Source of the DNA: JAFAGO01 sp031987605
Lineage (GTDB): Bacteria > Bacteroidota > Bacteroidia > Flavobacteriales > Weeksellaceae
Direction of reading: 5' to 3'
DNA length: 64,000 nt
Assembly: GCA_031987605.1 (NCBI GenBank)
Contig: DALZZF010000003.1
Coordinates: 277,460-341,459 of the forward strand
Shown: one piece after another, positions 43,601-49,748 of the stretch
How the letters are laid out: each line of letters opens with the position of its first letter
Position numbering within the stretch: position 1 is the stretch's first letter
Made by a program: the position numbers and the translations under genes
The notes under the pieces: model-generated
Database searches by the model: none
The model's input: only the letters and a program-made list of their open reading frames with translations
Told to the model about the DNA's origin: nothing

Positions 43601-43715
43601 GAAAAACCCGATTATCGATGCCCAAAATCCTTTCGGAGACTATTTTGACGGAAGCATGATTTATGCACCGATTATGCCGGGAAATGTATATGTAGGCTTG
43701 GATGTGAGTTTTTAA
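40695..43715 (+). CDS. TonB-dependent receptor with three N-terminal heavy-metal-associated repeats
   Basis: The 1,006-aa outer membrane protein has a signal peptide (cleavage near residue 22, FAQ) and then three tandem HMA-like units with CxxC at C35/C38, C132/C135 and C251/C254. Each unit continues to a GHDN(E/Q)L stretch and a CC pair (C104-C105, C201-C202, C320-C321) in YxxLPxCC. A His-rich linker (NHAGHNHTK, about 233-241) precedes unit 3. A plug domain follows (VTKMREATAL, KAACCNLSESFETN, NGYESITGQIN), then a beta-barrel ending in an aromatic residue (GLDVSF). No CarboxypepD_reg-like module was seen before the plug. Copper or a related metal is the likely substrate; import versus sensing is unknown. 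It lies 72 bp after the Cys-rich gene. Confidence 0.88.
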   Translation: MKPLYTKLILGLFLCLFTSVFAQRKKENYIVQGECGMCKTRIESTAKKAGTTAAVWNPETKTLSVEFDQSKTNKDAILKKIAEVGHDNELYKTDASVYETLPDCCHYQREKLAEVKTISSKKENEFWVKGNCGSCKNRIEKAAKDAGATSAFWNADTQSVILDFDPSKISAEKILQKIAEVGHDNELFKAPDSTYKNLPGCCLYDREIPFGEKNPLAHHDEISTPQNGIKEENHAGHNHTKTDTFSVKGNCAECEERIESTALQNGATSANWDKETQILTVSFDTEKTSAENILKKIADAGHDNQLFKTSDSTYKNLPSCCYYDRKSEFPKNGEKLLLENGHVAVPNIILSAGENSKTTDIQGVTVTKMREATALSKKEAGLTFNIDSKELLKAACCNLSESFETNATVDVAYNNAVTGTKQLKMLGLDQKYTALTKELLPEIRGIASAYGLNFIPGRWIGGIQLTKGGSTVTNGYESITGQINTELLKFSGKNETALNIFADNNARTEINITNVSALNDHWNQSILIHGNGTFAKMDYNKDGFLDQPTGNQVNVAYLLNYNDLEHSGWASHIGINFLRDTRNAGQMEYDKTKDQSEQSAYGVGIDIGRIQVWNKTGYIFKGKPYRSLGWMNQYTYHQQNSFFGLRNYDGKQNTYYSNLIYEDILGNTNHKYKVGASFLYDQFHEHYPHTTYMRTETVPGLFAEYTLTGAKYTLVAGSRVDFHNLAGTQFSPRLNFKYDFTPKTIVRLSAGRGFRTANIFAENQQYFASNRSIEILSNGGKIYGLDPEIAWNYGASIQQEFKLFGRKSSIVADFFRTDFQNQVVVDLDQSARKIVFYNLDGKSFANSFQTQWDFIPLQNLEIRLAYKYYDVATDYLSGLKKVPFMAKHRGFANLAYSTVKNEKGGFWSFDTTLNIVGKQRLPNTSDNPAEFRLSDYSDPYTTLNAQVSKNFNSKIRAYVGMDNITSTKQKNPIIDAQNPFGDYFDGSMIYAPIMPGNVYVGLDVSF

Positions 43716-43778
43716 ATTTAAACTGAAAAATTAAATATTTCATAAAAATTCTGTAACGGAGCTTCCATTTCTGAATGG

Positions 43779-43786
43779 TATTTTTG
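43779..43786 (+). promoter_or_regulatory. Putative -7 element of the OsmC-family gene
   Basis: TATTTTTG matches TANNTTTG and lies 17 bp before the ATG at 43804, so the gene may be transcribed separately from the TonB receptor. Confidence 0.4.
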
Positions 43787-43803
43787 ACTTAAAATTAAAT
43801 CTT

Positions 43804-44223
43804 ATGAAAAGACATGCAACCGCAATCTGGAAAGGCACCATTAAAGATGGATCCGGAAATATCACCACACAAAGTACCGTTTTGGACAATACCCAATATT
43901 CTTTTAAAAGCCGCTTTGAACAAGGTGTTGGAACCAATCCGGAAGAACTTCTGGCCGCTGCACATGCCGGATGTTATACCATGAAACTGGATGCCGAACT
44001 TTCACAAGCCGGCTACGAACCGGAAGAAATAAAAACCGTTGCAAACATTTCTTTGGACACCAGTGCCGGAAAAATTGCAAAATCCGAACTGGTAGTAACT
44101 GCGAAAATTCCGAATATCACAGAAGAAGAATTTTTGAAATTTGCTAAAATCGCCGAAACCGATTGTCCGGTAAGCAAAGCCTTCAGTTTTGAAATTGTTC
44201 TGGTAAGCGCAACGCTTCAATAA
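43804..44223 (+). CDS. OsmC family peroxide reductase
   Basis: The 139-aa OsmC/Ohr-type protein has both redox cysteines: C57 in AAAHAGCYTM and C121 in ETDCPVSKAF. Family marks at the start are HATAIWKGTIKDGSG and GTNPEELLAAAHAGC. Such enzymes reduce organic and inorganic hydroperoxides in the cytosol; the sequence looks like OsmC rather than Ohr. It lies between the metal-type TonB receptor and the convergent L,D-transpeptidase gene, sharing a bidirectional terminator with the latter. Confidence 0.92.
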   Translation: MKRHATAIWKGTIKDGSGNITTQSTVLDNTQYSFKSRFEQGVGTNPEELLAAAHAGCYTMKLDAELSQAGYEPEEIKTVANISLDTSAGKIAKSELVVTAKIPNITEEEFLKFAKIAETDCPVSKAFSFEIVLVSATLQ

Positions 44224-44242
44224 AAATAGAAGCAGAAAACAA

Positions 44243-44282
44243 AAAAAAGGATTATCAGAACAAACCGATAATCCTTTTTTTA
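44243..44282. terminator. Bidirectional terminator between osmC and the L,D-transpeptidase gene
   Basis: GGATTATC pairs with GATAATCC; A-run on the left and T-run on the right allow function on both strands for the two convergent genes. Confidence 0.85.
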
Positions 44283-44296
44283 TAACCATTTTACTT

Positions 44297-45046
44297 CTAT
44301 TTCAGCCATTCCGAAGAAGCCAGATAATGCTGATCGGGATAATAGATAAATAACACATTCTGATCTTTAATCGTATTGATAATCGGTTCCGCCAGCGCTC
44401 TCGGAATAGCAGGACAGCCCCAACTTCTCCCGATTCTTTTGTGTTGTTGGGCAAAATCATCACTTACATAATCTGCGCCGTGCATCACAATTGCTCTTTG
44501 CAACGCATTATCATTAAAACCTTTATCCATTCCCAAAAGTTTTAAGGAATACCCGTTATCTCCGGAATAAGTAACATCCGTGATGTAAAATCCAAGGCTG
44601 CTTTGGTAAGAACTTTCAGTATTGGAAAAGTTTTCGGCAAATTCCTCACCCGTATTTTTTCCGTGGGCAACCAACGTGTTGAAAAGAATTTCTTTCTTAT
44701 CGGTATCAATCACCCAAAGTCTTTTAATATTGGAGGATTTCGAGAAATCACAAACCGTTAACAAATGACAATCCGGATTCAACTTTCCGGATTTTTTCAG
44801 GTTTTCAAAACCCTGAAATGCTTTTTCAAAAATGGGCTTATCCAGTACATTTCCATGAAATTGAATTCCGGAATACAACAAATCCGAAGCAGAAATGGTG
44901 ATCGTTTTCTCTACACTTTCAGGCACATTCGCAATGCTTAAGGTATCGCTTTCCCTATCTTTTGAACGCTCCGTTTTATCCGGAAATGTGTAAAAAGAAG
45001 TGGAAATTGCCACTACCGCCGACAGCGCCATCAACAAATTTTTCAT
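44297..45046 (-). CDS. Murein L,D-transpeptidase catalytic domain protein (YkuD_2 type)
   Basis: The 249-aa exported protein has an N-terminal signal (MKNLLMALSAVVAISTSFYT). The catalytic region is VMHGADYVSDDF (H189-G190) and RSWGCPAI (C211 as probable nucleophile), the HG...S(W)GCPA layout of the YkuD_2 group. L,D-transpeptidases make 3-3 cross-links or attach proteins to peptidoglycan in the periplasm; activity of this subgroup is not well established. The ATG at 45046 begins the signal peptide. A TAATTTTG element (45074-45081) lies 27 bp upstream. Confidence 0.85.
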   Translation of the reverse strand: MKNLLMALSAVVAISTSFYTFPDKTERSKDRESDTLSIANVPESVEKTITISASDLLYSGIQFHGNVLDKPIFEKAFQGFENLKKSGKLNPDCHLLTVCDFSKSSNIKRLWVIDTDKKEILFNTLVAHGKNTGEEFAENFSNTESSYQSSLGFYITDVTYSGDNGYSLKLLGMDKGFNDNALQRAIVMHGADYVSDDFAQQHKRIGRSWGCPAIPRALAEPIINTIKDQNVLFIYYPDQHYLASSEWLK

Positions 45047-45149
45047 AAACAGATTTTGTGAGATTTGGAAGTGCAAAATTATAAAAACGAAACCACTAAC
45101 ACTTTGAATACAAAATGTTTAACACAATTTTATCGTTTCTTTAACAGAA

Positions 45150-45677
45150 TTATTTTGCAGAATCCGGCACAAAATCCAGGCTCACGGAATTCATGCAATA
45201 GCGCATTCCTGTAGGAGCAGGACCGTCATTGAAAACATGTCCCAAATGGGAATCGCAGCGTTTGCAAAGCACTTCGGTGCGTTCCATTCCGTGTGAAGAA
45301 TCTCTTTTGTAAATTACACCTTCTTTATCGGCTTCAAAAAAACTGGGCCATCCACAAGTGGAAGCAAATTTGGCATCGCTCCGAAACAAATGATTTCCGC
45401 AAACGGCGCAGTAATATTCGCCCAATTCATCAAAATCGTTGTATTTTCCGGTAAACGGATATTCGGTGTTGGCTTCTCTGGCAATTGCGTACAGTTCCGG
45501 AGAAAGGATTTTTTTCCATTCGGAATTGGGAACATTCAGCTTGGTTCGGTCGGTTCTGGAATAGTATGGATTGTTTTTTGATGAGTCTTGCATAGTAGAT
45601 GATTTTACAGGTTGATGGGACTGCGAACAACATTGCAGCGAAAGTAAAGCCAAAAGAATTTTTAAAAACTTACACAT
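45150..45677 (-). CDS. msrB: Lipoprotein peptide-methionine (R)-S-oxide reductase MsrB
   Basis: The 175-aa enzyme reduces the R-epimer of methionine sulfoxide. The zinc cysteines are in YYCAVCGNHLF and VLCKRCDSHLGHVF, CGWPSF is conserved, and the catalytic Cys is in MRYCMNSVSL. An N-terminal lipoprotein signal (FLKILLALLSLQC, C16 or C17) places it at the membrane facing the periplasm, as with the MsrA at 23.3 kb. The ATG at 45677 is chosen because the longer open frame runs into the upstream repeat and the divergent DUF445 gene. Confidence 0.93.
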   Translation of the reverse strand: MCKFLKILLALLSLQCCSQSHQPVKSSTMQDSSKNNPYYSRTDRTKLNVPNSEWKKILSPELYAIAREANTEYPFTGKYNDFDELGEYYCAVCGNHLFRSDAKFASTCGWPSFFEADKEGVIYKRDSSHGMERTEVLCKRCDSHLGHVFNDGPAPTGMRYCMNSVSLDFVPDSAK

Positions 45678-45687
45678 ATTTTTTGTC

Positions 45688-45720
45688 AACCTTGTCAAGG
45701 TTTGAAACCTTAACAAGGTT
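45688..45720. repeat. Near-perfect inverted repeat between msrB and DUF445
   Basis: AACCTTGTCAAGGTTT and GAAACCTTAACAAGGTT form an almost perfect palindrome made of CCTTGT/ACAAGG and AAGG/CCTT units. It occupies the divergent intergenic region and looks like a small dispersed repeat or an operator. Confidence 0.6.
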
Positions 45721-45734
45721 TTGTTCAAAATTAC

Positions 45735-45742
45735 TAAATTTG
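45735..45742 (+). promoter_or_regulatory. Putative -7 element of the DUF445 gene
   Basis: TAAATTTG matches TANNTTTG and ends 5 bp before the ATG at 45748, again suggesting a leaderless transcript. Confidence 0.5.
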
Positions 45743-45747
45743 AAACA

Positions 45748-46992
45748 ATGAACGATACGGAAAAGAAAAAACAACTCCGAAAGTTTAAAACCATTGCAAC
45801 CGGACTTTTTGTACTGATGGCGGTGATTTTTATTGTCTCCACCATTCTTCAGAAAACCAATGATTCGCATTGGATTGGCTATGTTCGCGCGTTTTCGGAA
45901 GCCGCAATGGTGGGCGCTTTAGCGGATTGGTTTGCGGTTACGGCACTTTTTCATTATCCTTTGGGAATAAAAATTCCGCACACCAATCTGATTCAGAATT
46001 CAAAAGATAAAATCGGGGATAATCTTGGAAATTTTGTGGTGGAAAATTTTCTTTCTCCGCAAAATATCCGCCCTTATATTCTGAAAATCAAGGTTTCAAA
46101 AATCGCCGGAGAATGGCTTTCCAAAGATAAAAACCAAAAAATTCTGATTCAGGAACTGTCTTCCACGATTCTTAATATTATCGGTAAACTGGATGATGAT
46201 GCGGTGGTAAACTTCATCAGCAGAAAAGCCAAAGAAATGACTTCTGAACTGAAAATCAATCAAGTTGTCGGAAACGGTCTGGAATATCTGGTGGAGAAAA
46301 ACGAACATCAAAAACTCATCACCAATCTTTCTGCACAAATTAAAAATTACATTCTCCAGAATCAAGATCTGGTGCGGGAAAAAGTGAAAAAAGAAAGTTT
46401 CACACTGATTCCTAAGTTTGTGGATGATGCCATTGCCGATAAAATCACGAAAGGACTTTCCACATATTTTGAAGAAGTGGAAAACAATCCTCAGCATCCT
46501 TTAAGAAAGGATATTTCTAAAAAACTCGTCGAATTTTCTTCAGAAATCAAGACCAATGATAAATGGAAAGACGATTTTCAGAATATTAAAAATTCATTTT
46601 TAAAGGAGGAAAAAATAAAATCTTTCTCTCAGGACATCTGGAAATCCATCAGAAAAAGCATTGAAGAGGAACTTTCCAAAGAGGATTCCGGCATTAAAAA
46701 ATATGTGAAAAAGAACCTCGATGAACTCTCATTTAATCTGCAAAATGATGAAAAACTTCAATATAAAATCGACCACTGGATTCGGGTTACGGCTTATAAA
46801 TATATTCTGAAAAACACGCATCAGTTTGGCGGACTCATCAGTTCAACCGTAGGAAATTGGGAAGGCGAACAGTTGAGCAGGAAATTGGAACTGGAAGTAG
46901 GAAAAGATTTACAATTTATCCGAATTAACGGAACTTTAGTCGGTGGTTTGGTAGGACTGATTATTTATACGGTTGCGCATTTTTTTATTTGA
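45748..46992 (+). CDS. DUF445 family membrane protein (YjiN-like)
   Basis: The 414-aa protein has one membrane helix near the N-terminus (TIATGLFVLMAVIFIVSTILQ, about residues 15-36) followed by the conserved AFSEAAMVGALADWFAVTALF with PLGIKIPHTNLI. A long helical body with repeated DUF445 motifs follows, and a second membrane helix ends the protein (LVGGLVGLIIYTVAHFFI). The two terminal helices suggest a large loop on one face of the membrane. Function is unknown. The ATG at 45748 is preferred to a TTG inside the upstream repeat region. Confidence 0.88.
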   Translation: MNDTEKKKQLRKFKTIATGLFVLMAVIFIVSTILQKTNDSHWIGYVRAFSEAAMVGALADWFAVTALFHYPLGIKIPHTNLIQNSKDKIGDNLGNFVVENFLSPQNIRPYILKIKVSKIAGEWLSKDKNQKILIQELSSTILNIIGKLDDDAVVNFISRKAKEMTSELKINQVVGNGLEYLVEKNEHQKLITNLSAQIKNYILQNQDLVREKVKKESFTLIPKFVDDAIADKITKGLSTYFEEVENNPQHPLRKDISKKLVEFSSEIKTNDKWKDDFQNIKNSFLKEEKIKSFSQDIWKSIRKSIEEELSKEDSGIKKYVKKNLDELSFNLQNDEKLQYKIDHWIRVTAYKYILKNTHQFGGLISSTVGNWEGEQLSRKLELEVGKDLQFIRINGTLVGGLVGLIIYTVAHFFI

Positions 46993-47062
46993 ATCTGAAC
47001 CACGGAGAAACAGAATTTTCACAGAACCCTCTGTGAAAATCGTTATGTTGCTATCGTTAAAA

Positions 47063-47311
47063 TTAAACTTCAGAATCGTTCAAAAAGCTCTCATTTTCAT
47101 TAAAATATTGTCGAAGCAAAAGCGTTGCTTTTTCAACATTGTCTTCCGAAACCTTGAGTTGAACGCCTCCGGAAGTCGTATTAAAAATATTATAGGTATT
47201 GGCAAGAACATTCCCAAAAGTGAAACTTTCAATATTTCGAGACTCCAAATACGCTTTTGCCAATTCCGCTTCTATTTCTGTATTGAAAATTTTGACTGTA
47301 ACTAATTCCAT
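47063..47311 (-). CDS. DUF2007 domain small protein
   Basis: The 82-aa alpha/beta protein (MELVTVKIFNTEIEAELAKAYLESRNIESF, then VQLKVSEDNVEKATLLLRQYF) matches DUF2007, a small ferredoxin-like or ACT-like fold sometimes called a putative signal-transducing protein (GlnB-like). Two beta-alpha-beta halves are visible. The real role is unknown. It follows pyrD on the same strand after 157 bp of repeats, so co-transcription is uncertain. Confidence 0.85.
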   Translation of the reverse strand: MELVTVKIFNTEIEAELAKAYLESRNIESFTFGNVLANTYNIFNTTSGGVQLKVSEDNVEKATLLLRQYFNENESFLNDSEV

Positions 47312-47334
47312 ACGATTTGGTTTTTAAAATTTAA

Positions 47335-47354
47335 TAAACTAAAATTTTAGTTTA
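47335..47354. repeat. 20-bp perfect palindrome, copy 2
   Basis: TAAACTAAAATTTTAGTTTA is identical to the inner 20 bp of the palindrome at 23036-23059. It lies 24 bp upstream of the DUF2007 start and 22 bp from the neighbouring repeat. Confidence 0.75.
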
Positions 47355-47375
47355 CAATGAAATCCTGATTTTTTA

Positions 47376-47469
47376 GTCATTGCGAGCGGAGCGAGACAAT
47401 CCTTATCAATAATGGAACAAGTTTTATCAACAGATTGCTTCCTGCTTCATTCTTCGCAGTCGCAATGAC
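47376..47469. repeat. Dispersed repeat with GTCATTGCGA ends
   Basis: GTCATTGCGA (47376-47385) and TCGCAATGAC (47460-47469) are exact 10-bp inverted ends. The interior GAGCGGAGCGAGACAATC and AGATTGCTTCCTGCTTC halves match a short non-coding repeat I know from many bacterial genomes. It ends exactly at the pyrD stop codon. Confidence 0.8.
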
Positions 47470-48494
47470 TATCTCGGTATCCGACTCGCTCTTTTTAAAA
47501 GTTCCTCATTGATTTCCCGAATCAGTTCCGGACCTTCGTAAATAAATCCGGTGTACAACTGAACGAGACTCGCACCGGCATCCAGTTTTTCCAAAGCATC
47601 TTTCGCAGAATGAATTCCGCCAACACCAATAATCGGAAATGCTCGATTGCTTTTTTCGGAAAGAAAACGAATGACTTCGGTCGATCTTTTTCTCAAAGGT
47701 TTCCCGGAAAGTCCGCCGGTTTCGTTTTTATTTTCCGATTGTAACCCTTCTCTGGAAAGCGTCGTATTGGTCGCAATAACGCCGGCAATTTTGGTTTCTT
47801 TTACAATGTCAATAATATCCAAAAGCTGTTCATCCGTTAAATCCGGAGCTATTTTTAACAGAATCGGTTTGGGAGATGGTTTTTCTGTATTTAATCTTTG
47901 CAGCGTGGAAAGCAGTTCTGTTAAAGGCTCTTTATCCTGAAGCGCACGAAGATTCGGTGTATTGGGAGAACTGACATTCACCACAAAATAATTCACATAC
48001 GGATACAATTTTTCAAAACAGATTTTATAATCCTCCACCGCATTTTCATTTGGAGTGACTTTATTTTTGCCGATGTTTCCGCCAATGATAACATTTTTGT
48101 TGCTTTTCAAACGTTCAACGGCAGCATCAACACCTTCGTTATTAAAACCCATTCTGTTGATAATTCCGGAATCTTCAATCAGTCTGAACAATCTTTTTTT
48201 CTCGTTTCCGGGTTGCGGTTTTGGCGTTAATGTTCCGATTTCGATAAAACCGAATCCAAGACCGGAAAGCTCTTTGTACAGTTTTGCATCCTTATCCAAT
48301 CCTGCAGCCAGACCGACCGGATTTTTAAATTTAATTCCGAAAACTTCCCGTTCAAGACGCTTGTCTTCCAAAGGCTTCGGAAAAATAATTCTCGAAAAAG
48401 CAATCGGTGTATTCTTTAAAAACGAAAAAGTAAGATGATGAATTTTTTCAGGATCGAACTTGAAAAATATCGGGCGTAGAAAGCGTTTGTACAT
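47469..48494 (-). CDS. pyrD: Quinone-dependent dihydroorotate dehydrogenase (class 2)
   Basis: The 341-aa FMN enzyme oxidises dihydroorotate to orotate in pyrimidine synthesis, passing electrons to membrane quinone. Class 2 marks are the extra N-terminal helical part (KRFLRPIFFKFDPEKIHHLTF), GLAAGLDKDAKLYKELSGLGFGFIEIGTLTPKPQPGN, NRMGFNNEGVD, VVNVSSPNTPNLR, and the C-terminal IIGVGGIHSAKDALEKLDAGASLVQLYTG. The stop codon abuts a dispersed repeat, so the last few residues (ASRIPR) may have been reshaped by insertion. A TATTTTTG element (48510-48517) precedes the ATG by 15 bp. Confidence 0.95.
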   Translation of the reverse strand: MYKRFLRPIFFKFDPEKIHHLTFSFLKNTPIAFSRIIFPKPLEDKRLEREVFGIKFKNPVGLAAGLDKDAKLYKELSGLGFGFIEIGTLTPKPQPGNEKKRLFRLIEDSGIINRMGFNNEGVDAAVERLKSNKNVIIGGNIGKNKVTPNENAVEDYKICFEKLYPYVNYFVVNVSSPNTPNLRALQDKEPLTELLSTLQRLNTEKPSPKPILLKIAPDLTDEQLLDIIDIVKETKIAGVIATNTTLSREGLQSENKNETGGLSGKPLRKRSTEVIRFLSEKSNRAFPIIGVGGIHSAKDALEKLDAGASLVQLYTGFIYEGPELIREINEELLKRASRIPR

Positions 48495-48509
48495 CAGAGA
48501 AAAGTTTTA

Positions 48510-48517
48510 CAAAAATA
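48510..48517 (-). promoter_or_regulatory. Putative -7 element of pyrD
   Basis: Reads TATTTTTG on the minus strand, matching TANNTTTG, 15 bp upstream of the ATG. Confidence 0.4.
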
Positions 48518-48564
48518 AAAAAATACTGCCCTTGTTTCCTAATATATCGGGTTTCTTTTTTCAA

Positions 48565-48897
48565 TTAGTGAGAACCTGTCTTGGAAAAGGCATTAATAAT
48601 TACGACTCCAGCAATAATCAGTACCATTCCTATAATCGTTGGCAAATCCGGAGTTTGTTTAAAAACGAAAATTCCGACCAGTGTAATCAGAACAATTCCA
48701 ACTCCTGACCAAATCGCATAGGCAATCCCAACCGGAACCGTTTTTAAGGTTAAACTCAGAAAATAGAATGCTGCACAATAACCTATAACTGTTACCACCG
48801 AAGGAATTGCTTTGGTAAAACTTTCAGATTTTTTAAGATAAGTAGTAGCAACAATCTCAAAAATAATGGCTAATAATAAATAGAATCCTCCTTTCAT
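48565..48897 (-). CDS. Small multidrug resistance (SMR/EmrE-like) efflux protein
   Basis: The 110-aa protein has four membrane helices, the normal SMR size. The essential Glu of the first helix is in LLLAIIFEIVATTYLKKSESF, and the second and third helices have the conserved YCAAFYFLSLTLKTVPVGIAYAIWSGVG. SMR dimers exchange protons for cationic drugs or guanidinium. Gdx-type guanidinium exporters and EmrE-type multidrug exporters cannot be separated by eye. It is 10 bp after the VIT-family gene, so the two are co-transcribed. Confidence 0.92.
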   Translation of the reverse strand: MKGGFYLLLAIIFEIVATTYLKKSESFTKAIPSVVTVIGYCAAFYFLSLTLKTVPVGIAYAIWSGVGIVLITLVGIFVFKQTPDLPTIIGMVLIIAGVVIINAFSKTGSH

Positions 48898-48907
48898 CTT
48901 TATTTCA

Positions 48908-49612
48908 TTAACGAATATTCACCCCAAATAAATGCCCCACCAAAGCAGAGACAATCATCGCAACCGTGCCCCAGAATGCAATTCTTGCCATTCCTTTTTT
49001 GAGGTCTGAACCACCGGTTTTTGCAGCAACTGCCCCTAAAATTATCAGAAAAACAATAGAAAATCCGTATTGATAATACACCATATCTTTTTCCGGAGCA
49101 AAAATCGAAAGAAGCAAAGGCAACGAGGCACCTGAAATAAATGAAAAAAATGAAGCAACGGCTGCCTGCAAAGGTTTGGCAATAGTAATTTCGCTGATGC
49201 CAAGTTCATCTTTTGCGTGTGCATCCAAAGCGTCGTGGTCGGAAAGTTCTTTCGCAACCAGCAGCGCAGTTTCTTTGGAAACGCCCCTCTTTTCATATAT
49301 TTTTGCCAATTCCTGCAATTCAACTTCCGGCATTTCCTCGAGTTCTTTCTTTTCTCTTTCGAGATCGGCTTTTTCGGTATCTGCCTGAGAACTTACAGAA
49401 ACATATTCTCCAGCAGCCATTGACATTGCGCCTGCAATCGTTCCTGCCAGAGCTGCTAAAATTATTGAATGCCGGCTTGGATCAGCCGCCGCAACTCCAA
49501 TTACAATACTGGTGGTGGAAAGCAAACCGTCGTTCGCTCCCAAAACCGCTGCCCGAAGCCAACCAACACGGTTTACGTAGTGTTTTTCTAATAATGGGTG
49601 TTTTGTAGGCAT
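48908..49612 (-). CDS. VIT family membrane transporter (CCC1/VIT1-like)
   Basis: The 234-aa protein matches the vacuolar iron transporter family. VGWLRAAVLGANDGLLSTTSIVIG starts the first helix, MSMAAGEYVSVSSQADTEKADLE begins the cytosolic Glu-rich metal-binding hairpin (about residues 75-130), and three further hydrophobic helices follow. Eukaryotic VIT1 moves Fe2+ or Mn2+ by proton antiport. In bacteria the direction would be export from the cytosol; the metal is not proven. The ATG at 49612 (MPTKHPLLEKHYVNR) is preferred to an upstream in-frame start. It leads into the SMR gene. Confidence 0.9.
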   Translation of the reverse strand: MPTKHPLLEKHYVNRVGWLRAAVLGANDGLLSTTSIVIGVAAADPSRHSIILAALAGTIAGAMSMAAGEYVSVSSQADTEKADLEREKKELEEMPEVELQELAKIYEKRGVSKETALLVAKELSDHDALDAHAKDELGISEITIAKPLQAAVASFFSFISGASLPLLLSIFAPEKDMVYYQYGFSIVFLIILGAVAAKTGGSDLKKGMARIAFWGTVAMIVSALVGHLFGVNIR

Positions 49613-49680
49613 ACAAAAAAATTTATGGGAACGAAGATACTTCAAAATTAATTTTTCCCAATCTAAATTAGAATATCCAT

Positions 49681-49703
49681 AAAAAAAGCGGACAAAAGTC
49701 CGC
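49681..49703 (-). terminator. Intrinsic terminator of dsbD
   Basis: GCGGAC and GTCCGC form a perfect 6-bp stem around a 4-nt loop on the minus strand, followed by seven T residues, about 45 bp after the dsbD stop. Confidence 0.9.
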
Positions 49704-49748
49704 CTAAAGGTTTATGTATTCCGAGAAACCTCCCTGAAATAAGATTCT

